Of a stretch of DNA of 64,000 nt, positions 38,291 to 47,220 are shown one piece after another (position 1 is the stretch's first letter; every line of letters starts with the position of its first letter). Location of the stretch: contig NZ_AUDE01000001.1 in assembly GCF_000425305.1 (NCBI RefSeq), positions 285,215 through 349,214 of the forward strand, in the 5' to 3' direction. The stretch comes from Psychroserpens burtonensis DSM 12212. Lineage in GTDB: Bacteria; Bacteroidota; Bacteroidia; Flavobacteriales; Flavobacteriaceae. The notes under the pieces were generated by a model. That model ran no database searches and was not told where the DNA came from. It saw only the letters and a program-made list of their open reading frames with translations. Position numbers and translations under genes: made by a program.

Positions 38291-38725
38291 TTATTCTTGG
38301 TTATACAACTTTTGTTGATAAGATAAGTTTTTTAGACTTATGTCTACAATAAATTTTTTGGAAAGAAATTTTCGGCCTATTAAAATAGGATACTTCATTT
38401 CATCTCTGGTGCTTAAGGTGAGATTAATGTTGTATTTTTTATCAAATAGAATAATGCTCGTTTTAACCATGTATCTATTTTGTACCATACCATTACTGCT
38501 TTTAACTTTGGCTGTAGAGTAATTTTTAAAAACAATGATCTTTTTATTATAATTAGGATGTTCTTTATCAAAAAATAAGCATTTCAATAAATTGTCTTCT
38601 TCAACAACTTTATGGCAGTGCATAGACGATGTGTAAGCACCTGTATCGATTTTTATATCAATATCAAACAAATCAAGAGTAGAAAAATCTGCTTTATCTA
38701 TTCTGCCTATAGTTTTTTTTGGCAT
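38291..38725 (-). CDS. RimK-associated retropepsin-like zinc/aspartic protease (PF05618)
   Basis: 144 residues from the ATG at 38725 (MPKKTIGRIDKADFS); the longer start at 38758 adds 11 unrelated residues. The DTG-loop IDTGAYTSSMHCHK (about 27-40) and the later strand YPILIGRKFLSKKFIVDISL define the retropepsin-like family found beside rimK, called RimB in Pseudomonas where it trims Glu tails. Unlike pepsins a single D-T-G is present, so it should act as a dimer. This is the most upstream gene of the rimK cluster. Confidence 0.85.
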   Translation of the reverse strand: MPKKTIGRIDKADFSTLDLFDIDIKIDTGAYTSSMHCHKVVEEDNLLKCLFFDKEHPNYNKKIIVFKNYSTAKVKSSNGMVQNRYMVKTSIILFDKKYNINLTLSTRDEMKYPILIGRKFLSKKFIVDISLKNLSYQQKLYNQE

Positions 38726-38796
38726 TTTAAATTTTAAAATATGGATGCAAAGTAACAAAAACTTCAGTTATATTAATCTTGTTATAATAAATTCTA

Positions 38797-38825
38797 TTGA
38801 AAATATTTTTTAAAGATTACCTTTG
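38797..38825 (+). promoter_or_regulatory. promoter of uvrC, leaderless or nearly so
   Basis: TTG at 38797-38799, an 18-base spacer, then a perfect TAnnTTTG box TACCTTTG at 38818-38825. The uvrC ATG is at 38831, only 5 bases after the box, so the expected start point falls on or within 2-3 bases of the ATG. Confidence 0.65.
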
Positions 38826-38830
38826 ATAAA

Positions 38831-40624
38831 ATGGATAAACCCACACTAGACATACAATTAAAAACCTTACCTCAAGAGCCTGGTGTATATCAATATTTTG
38901 ATGCCGATGATAAGTTGATCTATGTAGGAAAAGCAAAAAACATAAAAAAAAGAGTAAGTTCTTACTTTACAAAAACTCATGAAAATGGTAAGACTAGAGT
39001 TTTAGTAAAAAAGATTGCTAGCGTTAAACATATTGTTGTAGAGACTGAGACAGACGCGCTTTTGCTAGAAAATAATCTCATAAAAAAATATAAGCCACGA
39101 TATAACGTGCTACTTAAAGATGATAAGACCTACCCTTGGATTTGTATTAAAAATGAACGTTTTCCAAGAGTGTTTCCAACACGACGTATTTTCAAAGATG
39201 GCTCAGAGTATTATGGACCATATACCAGCATGAAAACGGTTTGGACATTGCTTGATTTAATTAAAGGGTTGTATAGTTTGCGAACGTGTAATTACAATCT
39301 TTCTAAAGATAAAATAGAAGCAGGAAAGTACAAGGTCTGTTTAGAATACCATCTAGGTAACTGCAAAGGACCGTGTGATGATTTACAAGGTGAAGAAGAA
39401 TACAATGCACATATTATTGCCATAAGGGAAATAATTAAAGGGAATTTCAAAGATTCACTGTCCCAATTTAAAACCCAAATGAAACAGTTGGCTCAAGACA
39501 TGGAATTTGAACAAGCCCAGCGTATTAAAGAAAAAATTGAGGTTTTAGAAAAATACCAATCAAAATCAACGATTGTAAATCCAAAAATTAGCAATGTTGA
39601 TGTGTTTAGTATTATGAGTGACGAAGGCTATGCGTATATCAACTTTTTACAGTTATCCTACGGAAGCATCATTAGGTCGCACACTTTAGAGATTAAAAAG
39701 AAATTGGATGAAACCGATTTACAATTATTAGAATTGGCGATTACCGAAATTAGACAACGCTTCAATTCCACATCAAAAGAGATTTATGCGCCTTTTCCTC
39801 TAAAGTTAGGTAGAGATATAATGGTAACAGTTCCTAAATTAGGTGATAAAAAGAGAATTTTAGACTTATCACTGCGTAATGCAAAATACTACCGTATGGA
39901 GCGTTTTAAACAAGTAAAAATTGTAGATCCAGATCGTCATACCAATCGCATAATGGCGCAAATGAAAGTAGATTTAGGACTGCCTGATGAACCTCGCCAT
40001 ATCGAATGTTTTGATAACTCAAACATACAAGGTACGAATCCTGTCGCTGCATGTGTGGTTTTTAAAGATGGGAAACCAAGCAAAAAAGACTATCGCAATT
40101 TTAATATTAAAACGGTTGTAGGTCCAGACGATTTTGCGTCTATGGAAGAGGTGGTTTATCGCAGATATAAACGTTTGCTTGACGAGAAGCAGCCCTTACC
40201 ACAATTAATTATTATTGATGGAGGTAAAGGGCAATTATCATCATCTTTGAAAAGTTTGGATGCTTTGGGTCTTCGCAATACAATAGCAATCATCGGAATA
40301 GCAAAACGTTTAGAAGAATTATTTTATCCAGATGACCCAATTCCCTTATATTTAGATAAAAAAAGTGAAACCTTAAAGGTGATTCAGTATTTGAGAAATG
40401 AGGCACACCGTTTTGGGATTGAGCATCATAGAAATAGACGAAGTAAACAGGCGCTTAATACAGCGTTGGAAACCATACCAGGAATTGGAGAGCAGACGGT
40501 TGTAGCATTGATGAAGCAATTTAAGTCGGTGAAGCGCATTTCCGAAGCAAAAAAAGAAGAATTAGAAAAAGTTGTTGGAGTATCAAGAGCTCAAAAAATA
40601 ATAGCGTATTACAGTAAAAAGTGA
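38831..40624 (+). CDS. uvrC: excinuclease ABC subunit C (UvrC)
   Basis: UvrC makes both incisions in nucleotide-excision repair. 597 residues in the usual order: GIY-YIG nuclease (about 14-90, EPGVYQYF, YVGKAKNIKKRVSSYF, LENNLIKKYKPRYN), UVR motif (about 205-240, DMEFEQAQRIKEKIEVLEKYQS), RNase H-like C-terminal nuclease (HIECFDNSNIQGTNPVAACVVF, LIIIDGGKGQLSS, FGIEHHRNRRSKQ) and a terminal helix-hairpin-helix (IPGIGEQTVVALMKQF). One ATTTCCGAAG word is at 40538. It overlaps the next gene by 4 bases (GTGA). Confidence 0.97.
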   Translation: MDKPTLDIQLKTLPQEPGVYQYFDADDKLIYVGKAKNIKKRVSSYFTKTHENGKTRVLVKKIASVKHIVVETETDALLLENNLIKKYKPRYNVLLKDDKTYPWICIKNERFPRVFPTRRIFKDGSEYYGPYTSMKTVWTLLDLIKGLYSLRTCNYNLSKDKIEAGKYKVCLEYHLGNCKGPCDDLQGEEEYNAHIIAIREIIKGNFKDSLSQFKTQMKQLAQDMEFEQAQRIKEKIEVLEKYQSKSTIVNPKISNVDVFSIMSDEGYAYINFLQLSYGSIIRSHTLEIKKKLDETDLQLLELAITEIRQRFNSTSKEIYAPFPLKLGRDIMVTVPKLGDKKRILDLSLRNAKYYRMERFKQVKIVDPDRHTNRIMAQMKVDLGLPDEPRHIECFDNSNIQGTNPVAACVVFKDGKPSKKDYRNFNIKTVVGPDDFASMEEVVYRRYKRLLDEKQPLPQLIIIDGGKGQLSSSLKSLDALGLRNTIAIIGIAKRLEELFYPDDPIPLYLDKKSETLKVIQYLRNEAHRFGIEHHRNRRSKQALNTALETIPGIGEQTVVALMKQFKSVKRISEAKKEELEKVVGVSRAQKIIAYYSKK

Positions 40625-42858
40625 TTTATAGATACATCATTATAATAGGTTTGTTTTGCACGTTTTCAATGAAAGCGCAAACAAACAGTAATACCCAAAA
40701 GCCAAAAGTAGGATTGGTGTTAAGTGGCGGTGGAGCAAAGGGTTTTGCTCATATAGGTGTTCTTAAAGTGATAGACAGCCTTGGTGTTAAAGTAGATTAT
40801 ATTGCTGGTACGAGTATGGGAGCCATCATAGGGTCTTTATATGCTTCTGGCTATTCAGGTAAGCAGTTAGATACTATTTTTAGTAGCTTAGATTTTGATG
40901 CAGTGATCAATGATGATTTACCGCGCTCAGCTAAAACATTTTATGAACGGGATAATACAGAGAAATATGGTGTTATACTTCCATTCGATAGATTTAAACT
41001 CAAGTTGCCTTCGGCCTTATCTAGAGGTCAAAATATTTTTAATTTATTAACTAAATTAACGCTTCATGTAAGTGAGATAGATGATTTTGCGGAGTTACCA
41101 ATTCCTTTTTTTTGCGTTGCTACTAATGTAGAAAACGGAAAACCAGTCATTCTCGATTCTGGTAATTTACCACTGTCTATTACTGCTAGTGGAGCGTTTC
41201 CGTCGTTATTTCAACCTGTAGCAATAGGTGATGAGTTATTAATTGACGGAGGTGTGGTTAATAATTATCCAATTGACGAGCTTAAAGCAAAAGGTATGGA
41301 TATTATTATAGGTGTTGATGTACAAGATGAGTTAGCAACACGAGATGATATGGTATCTGCTCTGGACGTACTCTCACAAATTAATAATTTTAGAACTATC
41401 AATGATATGAAATTAAAGTCTAAAAAGACAGATATTTATATAAAACCAAATATTATAGGCTTCACAGTCGTGTCATTTAGTCAAGGAAGAGAAATTATTA
41501 AAAATGGTAAAATTGCTGCTTTAAAAGAGTTAGGGGCCTTAAAAAAATTACCAAAAATTAATAGAGATACTAATAGTAGGTCTATTGATGTAATTCCTGC
41601 AGATAGTATTGCTATAAATGGAATTAGTATCAAAGGTAATGAGCGTTACACGCGATCTTATATTTTAGGTAAGTTAAAACTCAAAGGGAAAGAGACGTTA
41701 AGTTATGCCGATTTCAATAAAGGTGTAAACAATTTGATAGCGACCAATAATTTTGATTCCTTTCAATATAGTTTTAAAGAATCAAAGGGTACAGACGGTT
41801 ATGAGTTTGCAGCAAATCTTCGAGAATCTAGAACAACAACGTTTTTGAAGCTAGGCATACATTATGATGAGGTGTATAAAAGTGCGGCACTTGTAAATTT
41901 GACCACAAAAAGATTATTCTTTAATAATGACATAGTATCACTAGATATTATTTTAGGAGATAATGTGAGATATAATTTTGAATATCTTATTGATAAAGGA
42001 TTTTATTGGAGTATTGGTTTATGCTCAAGATATAATCAATTTGAAAAAAGCATTAATAGTGAGTTGCTTTTGGATGAAGCACAAATTACTCAAACAGGAA
42101 TTAATAAGTTAGATGTAAAACTAAGAGATCAAACCAATCAATTTTATTTGCAAACCTTATTTAGAAAAGATTTTGCTCTTAGTCTAGGTGCAGAGCATAA
42201 ACGGTTAAACATTAAATCTGAAACCATCACTATTGATACCGAAACTGATGAATTTTTATTCGAAAATACCGATTATTTTAGTGTCTTCGGAAATTTGAAA
42301 CTAGACACTTACGATGATAAATATTACCCGTCAACTGGAGTGTATTTTAGTGGCTATTTGCACACCTATTTATTCGCTTCAAGTTTTAATAAAGATTTTG
42401 AACAGTTTTCTATCGCAAAAGCCGATTTGGGTTACGCATTTAGGCTTTCACAAAATATGAGTTTAAATTTTCAAACAGGAGGAGGTTTTAAATTTGGAGA
42501 TAACGCTACCAATGCATTAGATTTTGCACTAGGAGGTTATGGTAATAATTTTATAAATAACTTCATTCCGTTTTTGGGCTATGACTATATTTCACTTACG
42601 GGTAATAGTTATGTGAAAGCCCATGTAAAGGCAGATTATGAAATTTTTAATAAAAACCACATTACTTTAGAAGCTAATTGGGCTAATATTGGGAATGATA
42701 TTTTTGAGTCTGGAGAGTATTTCACCTTACCAGATTACAGAGGCTATGCATTAGGTTATGGTCTTGAAACCTTTTTAGGACCAATACAGGCTAAATATAG
42801 TTACTCACCAGAAGAGGGACAAAGCGTTTGGTATTTTAATATTGGGTTTTGGTTTTAA
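40621..42858 (+). CDS. patatin-like phospholipase fused to POTRA and Omp85 barrel
   Basis: 745 residues from a GTG start that overlaps the uvrC stop (GTGA), followed by a signal peptide (cleavage after about 19, MKAQ). Residues about 29-220 are a patatin domain: oxyanion loop SGGGAKG (35-41), nucleophile Ser65 in GTSMG, catalytic Asp209 in LLIDGGVVNNYP, so it should be active. A POTRA-like domain (about 335-405, ISIKGNERYTRSYILGKLKL) and a 16-strand surface-antigen barrel follow, with the terminal strand VWYFNIGFWF. The architecture matches the PlpD/type Vd autotransporter, which delivers phospholipase A activity to the cell surface. Confidence 0.9.
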   Translation: MIYRYIIIIGLFCTFSMKAQTNSNTQKPKVGLVLSGGGAKGFAHIGVLKVIDSLGVKVDYIAGTSMGAIIGSLYASGYSGKQLDTIFSSLDFDAVINDDLPRSAKTFYERDNTEKYGVILPFDRFKLKLPSALSRGQNIFNLLTKLTLHVSEIDDFAELPIPFFCVATNVENGKPVILDSGNLPLSITASGAFPSLFQPVAIGDELLIDGGVVNNYPIDELKAKGMDIIIGVDVQDELATRDDMVSALDVLSQINNFRTINDMKLKSKKTDIYIKPNIIGFTVVSFSQGREIIKNGKIAALKELGALKKLPKINRDTNSRSIDVIPADSIAINGISIKGNERYTRSYILGKLKLKGKETLSYADFNKGVNNLIATNNFDSFQYSFKESKGTDGYEFAANLRESRTTTFLKLGIHYDEVYKSAALVNLTTKRLFFNNDIVSLDIILGDNVRYNFEYLIDKGFYWSIGLCSRYNQFEKSINSELLLDEAQITQTGINKLDVKLRDQTNQFYLQTLFRKDFALSLGAEHKRLNIKSETITIDTETDEFLFENTDYFSVFGNLKLDTYDDKYYPSTGVYFSGYLHTYLFASSFNKDFEQFSIAKADLGYAFRLSQNMSLNFQTGGGFKFGDNATNALDFALGGYGNNFINNFIPFLGYDYISLTGNSYVKAHVKADYEIFNKNHITLEANWANIGNDIFESGEYFTLPDYRGYALGYGLETFLGPIQAKYSYSPEEGQSVWYFNIGFWF

Positions 42859-42860
42859 AA

Positions 42861-42900
42861 AAAGTAGTAAATAAAAAATTACTCGCTGCTTTACTATTTT
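42861..42900. terminator. weak hairpin after the patatin gene
   Basis: TAGTAAA (42865-42871) pairs with TTTACTA (42890-42896) with A- and T-runs outside; the loop is 18 bases. It may serve the plus-strand patatin gene and the minus-strand gene ending at 42910. Confidence 0.45.
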
Positions 42901-42909
42901 TCTAAAAAT

Positions 42910-43137
42910 TCACTCTTTTTTATTACTCCTTAGATAGCAGGCGCTATTCCAAAGGAAAAAGGCTAGCCAGCTTATTTGTAAAGAAAAGGCTCGTAAAGAA
43001 AATTCCTTTTTATTTACAAAATCATCTAAAAATCCTGCGGTTATTATAAAGACACTTGCAAAACAACAAATGAATATGAATATGGATTTTGGAATGATTA
43101 TTGGTGCGCTGAAAATGATTAATTTGAAGGTTTTCAT
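42910..43137 (-). CDS. 75-residue unknown membrane protein
   Basis: Not recognised. Two hydrophobic segments (about 5-35, KLIIFSAPIIIPKSIFIFICCFASVF, and 50-68, LQISWLAFFLWNSACYL) joined by an acidic and basic loop (DDFVNKKEF); the C-terminus is basic (RSNKKE). It is the downstream member of an AT-rich minus-strand patch of small genes and is separated from the next one by 110 bases, so it may have its own transcript. Confidence 0.5.
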   Translation of the reverse strand: MKTFKLIIFSAPIIIPKSIFIFICCFASVFIITAGFLDDFVNKKEFSLRAFSLQISWLAFFLWNSACYLRSNKKE

Positions 43138-43247
43138 GATTGTTGACGTTTTTTAGAAGACAATTAAGAAGATTAACTATCCTATTAATGAATTAAACAA
43201 TTATGATTTAACCTTAATTCCTTAGCGCATCTAAAGTTATATTGTGT

Positions 43248-43667
43248 TTATTTTTTGAGTATTATTTTTTGAATGATGTATTCATTCAAAAAATTATCTA
43301 AAATGTTAGAGATAAATATGTCTGAGGTTGCAGTATAATATGTGATTCCATCACCCAAAGGACCGCATTGGTTTCGAAAAAATGTTTTGTGCTGATTGTG
43401 CATGCTCATATTGTCAAATAGAAATTTTTGTTTTATTAAAGGTTCATGTTTAATATATAATGGTTCATTTAATCCAATAATTGCTGCTGTTTCAAATTTT
43501 AGATTATAATTAATATCCTTTACTCTTAAATCTGTATAAAAAATCTGAAAATCGTGAGGCCAACTTGCCTTATCAAATTCAACATATTTTGTGCTAAATG
43601 TTTCAGTTTGCGAGTAGGATATACTGCCAATAATTAAAAAAAATAGGATAACAATTACTTGTTTCAT
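43248..43667 (-). CDS. small exported protein, unknown
   Basis: 139 residues. Signal peptide MKQVIVILFFLIIGSISYSQ (cleavage after about 19). The mature part has no recognised domain; FYTDLRVKDINYNLKFETAAI is strand-rich and the end (IFISNILDNFLNEYIIQKIILKK) helical and basic; two Cys are absent or single (C101-type), so no disulfide is implied. It overlaps the stop/start region of the upstream gene by 4 bases, so the two are translationally coupled. Confidence 0.55.
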   Translation of the reverse strand: MKQVIVILFFLIIGSISYSQTETFSTKYVEFDKASWPHDFQIFYTDLRVKDINYNLKFETAAIIGLNEPLYIKHEPLIKQKFLFDNMSMHNQHKTFFRNQCGPLGDGITYYTATSDIFISNILDNFLNEYIIQKIILKK

Positions 43668-44242
43668 CTTTTGGTTCTATTTTTAAATTTTAACTGATTT
43701 ATTTTTGAATAGTCATCGATATTTGAAATATAAGGAATATCCATAGTTAATATAATGGATTTGATTCCTAATTTATTTAATCTGCTCCTGTGTTTAATGT
43801 ACTGTTCTCCATGTTTGCCTAATCTCGTAGAATAAATTAATAAGGCAACCAATTCATTATTTTGAGTGAAAATTGAATTATTATGCAATTCTTTTAAAAT
43901 TAAACGCCCATTTGATTCTTTTTTATCTATATAATCTATTATTAAATCTTTGGATAATTTTCTTAAAAGTTTTTTGGGAGGACAGGACGTTTTTAATTTC
44001 AGGGATATTTCGTCTATTGAGATAATCTTATCTGCTTGTACAAAGAAAACTAATGATGGAAATTTAATAATATTAGTTTTAGTCAAATCTGAAATATAAT
44101 AAATTTGATCACTTTTTAATTTTTGTGTCTCATTTAAATATTCAATATACTCAGATTTATTTTTAAAATTATCCTTAGCTTGCCCATAACTTAAATAAGC
44201 AAAAAAGCAAGCTAAGAATATAAATGTAGTTTTAATTTTCAT
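43664..44242 (-). CDS. exported protein, unknown
   Basis: 192 residues from the ATG at 44242 (MKIKTTFIFLACFFAYLSYG), which gives a proper signal peptide; the 12-residue extension to 44278 would spoil it. The mature protein is basic and helical (NFKNKSEYIEYLNETQKLK, PPKKLLRKLSKDLIIDYI) with a strand-turn region (NELVALLIYSTRLG) and a KNRTKR end. No family known. It overlaps the upstream lipoprotein by 11 bases and the downstream gene by 4, so the three form one coupled set. Confidence 0.6.
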   Translation of the reverse strand: MKIKTTFIFLACFFAYLSYGQAKDNFKNKSEYIEYLNETQKLKSDQIYYISDLTKTNIIKFPSLVFFVQADKIISIDEISLKLKTSCPPKKLLRKLSKDLIIDYIDKKESNGRLILKELHNNSIFTQNNELVALLIYSTRLGKHGEQYIKHRSRLNKLGIKSIILTMDIPYISNIDDYSKINQLKFKNRTKR

Positions 44243-44804
44243 CGACGTATGGTACTGTATAAGTGTAATAATCACCATTTATCACCCTATTATAAGTTCC
44301 TGCCACTAATTTATAATTACTACTTATATAAACACCATCTTCGATGTCCATAATTAAAAAATCTGTGGCATCATGATCTGAGGAGTCCATTATATCTTTG
44401 TGATAATAAAATGTTAGTCTATCAATATTTCTATCACCAACAGCAACCGCATCAATTTTTTCGGTTGTTGGGTCAAAAGTGACTCTGCTTATAACTGGCA
44501 CATCATCTAAACTATTTCGAACACAGTCAAACGCCCAAACCGCTCCTACTGAAAAGCATAGTCCAAATCCACTCTCACAGCCAGATTTTTTAAAAATTCT
44601 AATTGGAGTATCTACTAATTCCCATTCTAAATGATATCCTGGGCCACAAAGAAAACCTCGTTCCATTTCATTATCTGAAACCTTTGAATTCTCGACATTT
44701 TGAGTATCATCGTAAGTTTGAAAGTCTTCTATTTGAGAATCAATACTGCATGACGAAAAAGCAACTGCTGTAAGAATTATAATTATTAATTTTATTGTTT
44801 TTAT
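44232..44804 (-). CDS. lipoprotein, unknown, with non-canonical (ATA) start or broken start
   Basis: The only ATG in frame (44666) gives a 144-residue protein without signal. The same frame is open upstream to 44823 and reads IKTIKLIIIILTAVAFSSC, a textbook lipoprotein signal with lipobox AFSSC and Cys at 44750-44748. What should be the initiating Met is ATA at 44804-44802; the codon before is ATT. Full length would be 190 residues. The mature part has GFLCGPGYHLEWEL, KSGCESGFGLCFSVG and VWAFDCVRN (several Cys), then ITFDPTTEK-like strands ending YTVPYVDEN. Either initiation at ATA/ATT or a recently inactivated gene. No family recognised. Confidence 0.55.
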   Translation of the reverse strand: MKTIKLIIIILTAVAFSSCSIDSQIEDFQTYDDTQNVENSKVSDNEMERGFLCGPGYHLEWELVDTPIRIFKKSGCESGFGLCFSVGAVWAFDCVRNSLDDVPVISRVTFDPTTEKIDAVAVGDRNIDRLTFYYHKDIMDSSDHDATDFLIMDIEDGVYISSNYKLVAGTYNRVINGDYYTYTVPYVDEN

Positions 44805-44852
44805 AATTTCTTGATTTTTGACCTAAAGAAAAGGTCGATTAAACTAATTTTG

Positions 44853-44876
44853 CAAGAAGTCAAGAAGTCAAGAAGT
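44853..44876. repeat. 8-base tandem repeat, three copies
   Basis: CAAGAAGT repeated three times in a row (44853-44860, 44861-44868, 44869-44876), followed by CAAA. It lies in non-coding DNA, 48 bases upstream (minus-strand sense) of the unusual lipoprotein start. Confidence 0.85.
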
Positions 44877-45108
44877 CAAATTTTAGAAGTAATATTAAAA
44901 ACAAGCACTTGTTTAAGTTGCAACAGTTGTTGTCAATTCAATTTTGAGCGACTTCTATTTCTCTCAAAATCTTCATTTACAACACATTAAATAAATAGAA
45001 TATAATCGATATAACCAAATATTTCAAAAAAACAAAAATCACCTCTCAACCCATGCTAATCCTTGAGACTACGGAAAAACCGTAATCAAAACCTCAAAAT
45101 TCTCCAAA

Positions 45109-45146
45109 CTTTAACATTTGACTGTTAAAGCCTGTTTTTATCTTTG
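45109..45146 (+). promoter_or_regulatory. promoter with operator-like inverted repeat, 350 bases before hmgA
   Basis: CTTTAACA (45109-45116), TTTGAC, TGTTAAAG (45123-45130): a perfect 8-base inverted repeat whose centre holds the -33 TTTG (45117-45120). An 18-base spacer leads to a perfect -7 box TATCTTTG (45139-45146). It points toward hmgA; a regulator bound to the palindrome would block or recruit polymerase. Confidence 0.55.
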
Positions 45147-45389
45147 AAAAGTGTTTTTTTTTTTCGTAAGTAGTTGTCAATGTGTAGTAAATAGAATTAT
45201 TTTGTGATTTAGATGAGGTTTTGTGCGCTCAAGAATCTCCCAAGATATAATCCATGTAAATCTCATCTTCAAGGATTTGTTAAGTCACCCTCAGTTTCTT
45301 ATTAAAAGAAACACATCCAGTAATTTATCGTATATAATGTTTCTAATTGTATTTGTGCTCAATCTGTAATCTATGTAACAATATAAATG

Positions 45390-45409
45390 ATTCAGTTTAA
45401 ATTCTGAAT
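45390..45409. promoter_or_regulatory. candidate operator upstream of hmgA
   Basis: ATTCAG (45390-45395), TTTAAATT, CTGAAT (45404-45409), a perfect dyad 91 bases before the hmgA ATG and just upstream of a TATCTTTA -7-like box (about 45425). The binding protein is unknown. Confidence 0.4.
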
Positions 45410-45500
45410 AATCCCACATATTTGTATCTTTATATCAAGTTAAAAGTGAGTGCGTTTTTACGTCAAACTTTTAAAATCTAATATTTAATATCAACAGAAT

Positions 45501-46661
<1,161 letters not shown>

Positions 46662-46673
46662 ATAGAACAATTG

Positions 46674-47156
46674 ATGCATAATAAATTACCCGCAGATCCT
46701 ACTGCCATGATTTTAGGAATAATCGCACTAGTCATATCCTTTGCAGGATGTTGCTGTGGTATATTTGCATTTATCCCTATAATTATTAGTATCATTGGGT
46801 TGGTGATGTCAAATAAAAGCTTGAGAATATATCAAATAAATCCAAGTATTTATGAGCCTCAAAGTAAAAGTAATGTGTCAACAGCAAAGGTTTTAAACAT
46901 CATTGCTTTAGTTGTAAGCTCTTTAGTGACACTATTTTATATCGCGTATTTTATAATTTATGGTGCATTAATTTCTACGGCGATTTTGGAAGGTATTGAG
47001 ATGCAAAATAATCCAGATGATTTCAATTATGAATGGGAAAACGACAGTATTTATAAGGACACTGATGCTTCTGAAAGAGAAGAAGACAGCATGAGAGTAG
47101 ACTCCATTAATATGGAGGAGTTAATAAAAATAGAGATAGACAGTTTAAATAATTAA
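46674..47156 (+). CDS. small CCC-motif membrane protein
   Basis: 160 residues from the ATG at 46674 (a TTG one codon upstream is possible). Two hydrophobic regions: residues about 9-43 with the CCC motif (ISFAGCCCGIFAFIPIIISIIGLVMSNKSL) and about 70-105 (NIIALVVSSLVTLFYIAYFIIYGALIS), then a strongly acidic tail (DDFNYEWENDSIYKDTDASEREED). This resembles the DUF4190-like CCC family seen in Bacteroidota. Its place between hmgA and hppD (9 and 64 bases) implies co-transcription, but no role in tyrosine breakdown is known. Confidence 0.75.
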   Translation: MHNKLPADPTAMILGIIALVISFAGCCCGIFAFIPIIISIIGLVMSNKSLRIYQINPSIYEPQSKSNVSTAKVLNIIALVVSSLVTLFYIAYFIIYGALISTAILEGIEMQNNPDDFNYEWENDSIYKDTDASEREEDSMRVDSINMEELIKIEIDSLNN

Positions 47157-47220
47157 AATAATAAATTTATTTTCTTCGGAAATATGAAGACTCCCAAGAA
47201 AGTTCTAAAATAAAGTCACT

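Larger units (their letters stand above)
44805..45500. other. about 700-base non-coding stretch upstream of hmgA
   Basis: No gene longer than the cut-off and no recognisable RNA. It contains a tandem repeat (44853-44876), a hairpin TACGG-AAAAA-CCGTA (45070-45084), a full promoter with an inverted repeat on its -33 element (45109-45146), and a palindrome ATTCAG-TTTAAATT-CTGAAT (45390-45409) followed by a TATCTTTA box close to 45425. The distance from the full promoter to hmgA is about 350 bases, so there may be a long leader or an unannotated small RNA. Confidence 0.5.

Noticed and set aside
44232..44666. 144-residue protein starting at the first ATG of this frame
   Set aside because: The upstream part of the same frame encodes a lipoprotein signal; the short form would have no export signal between two exported neighbours.
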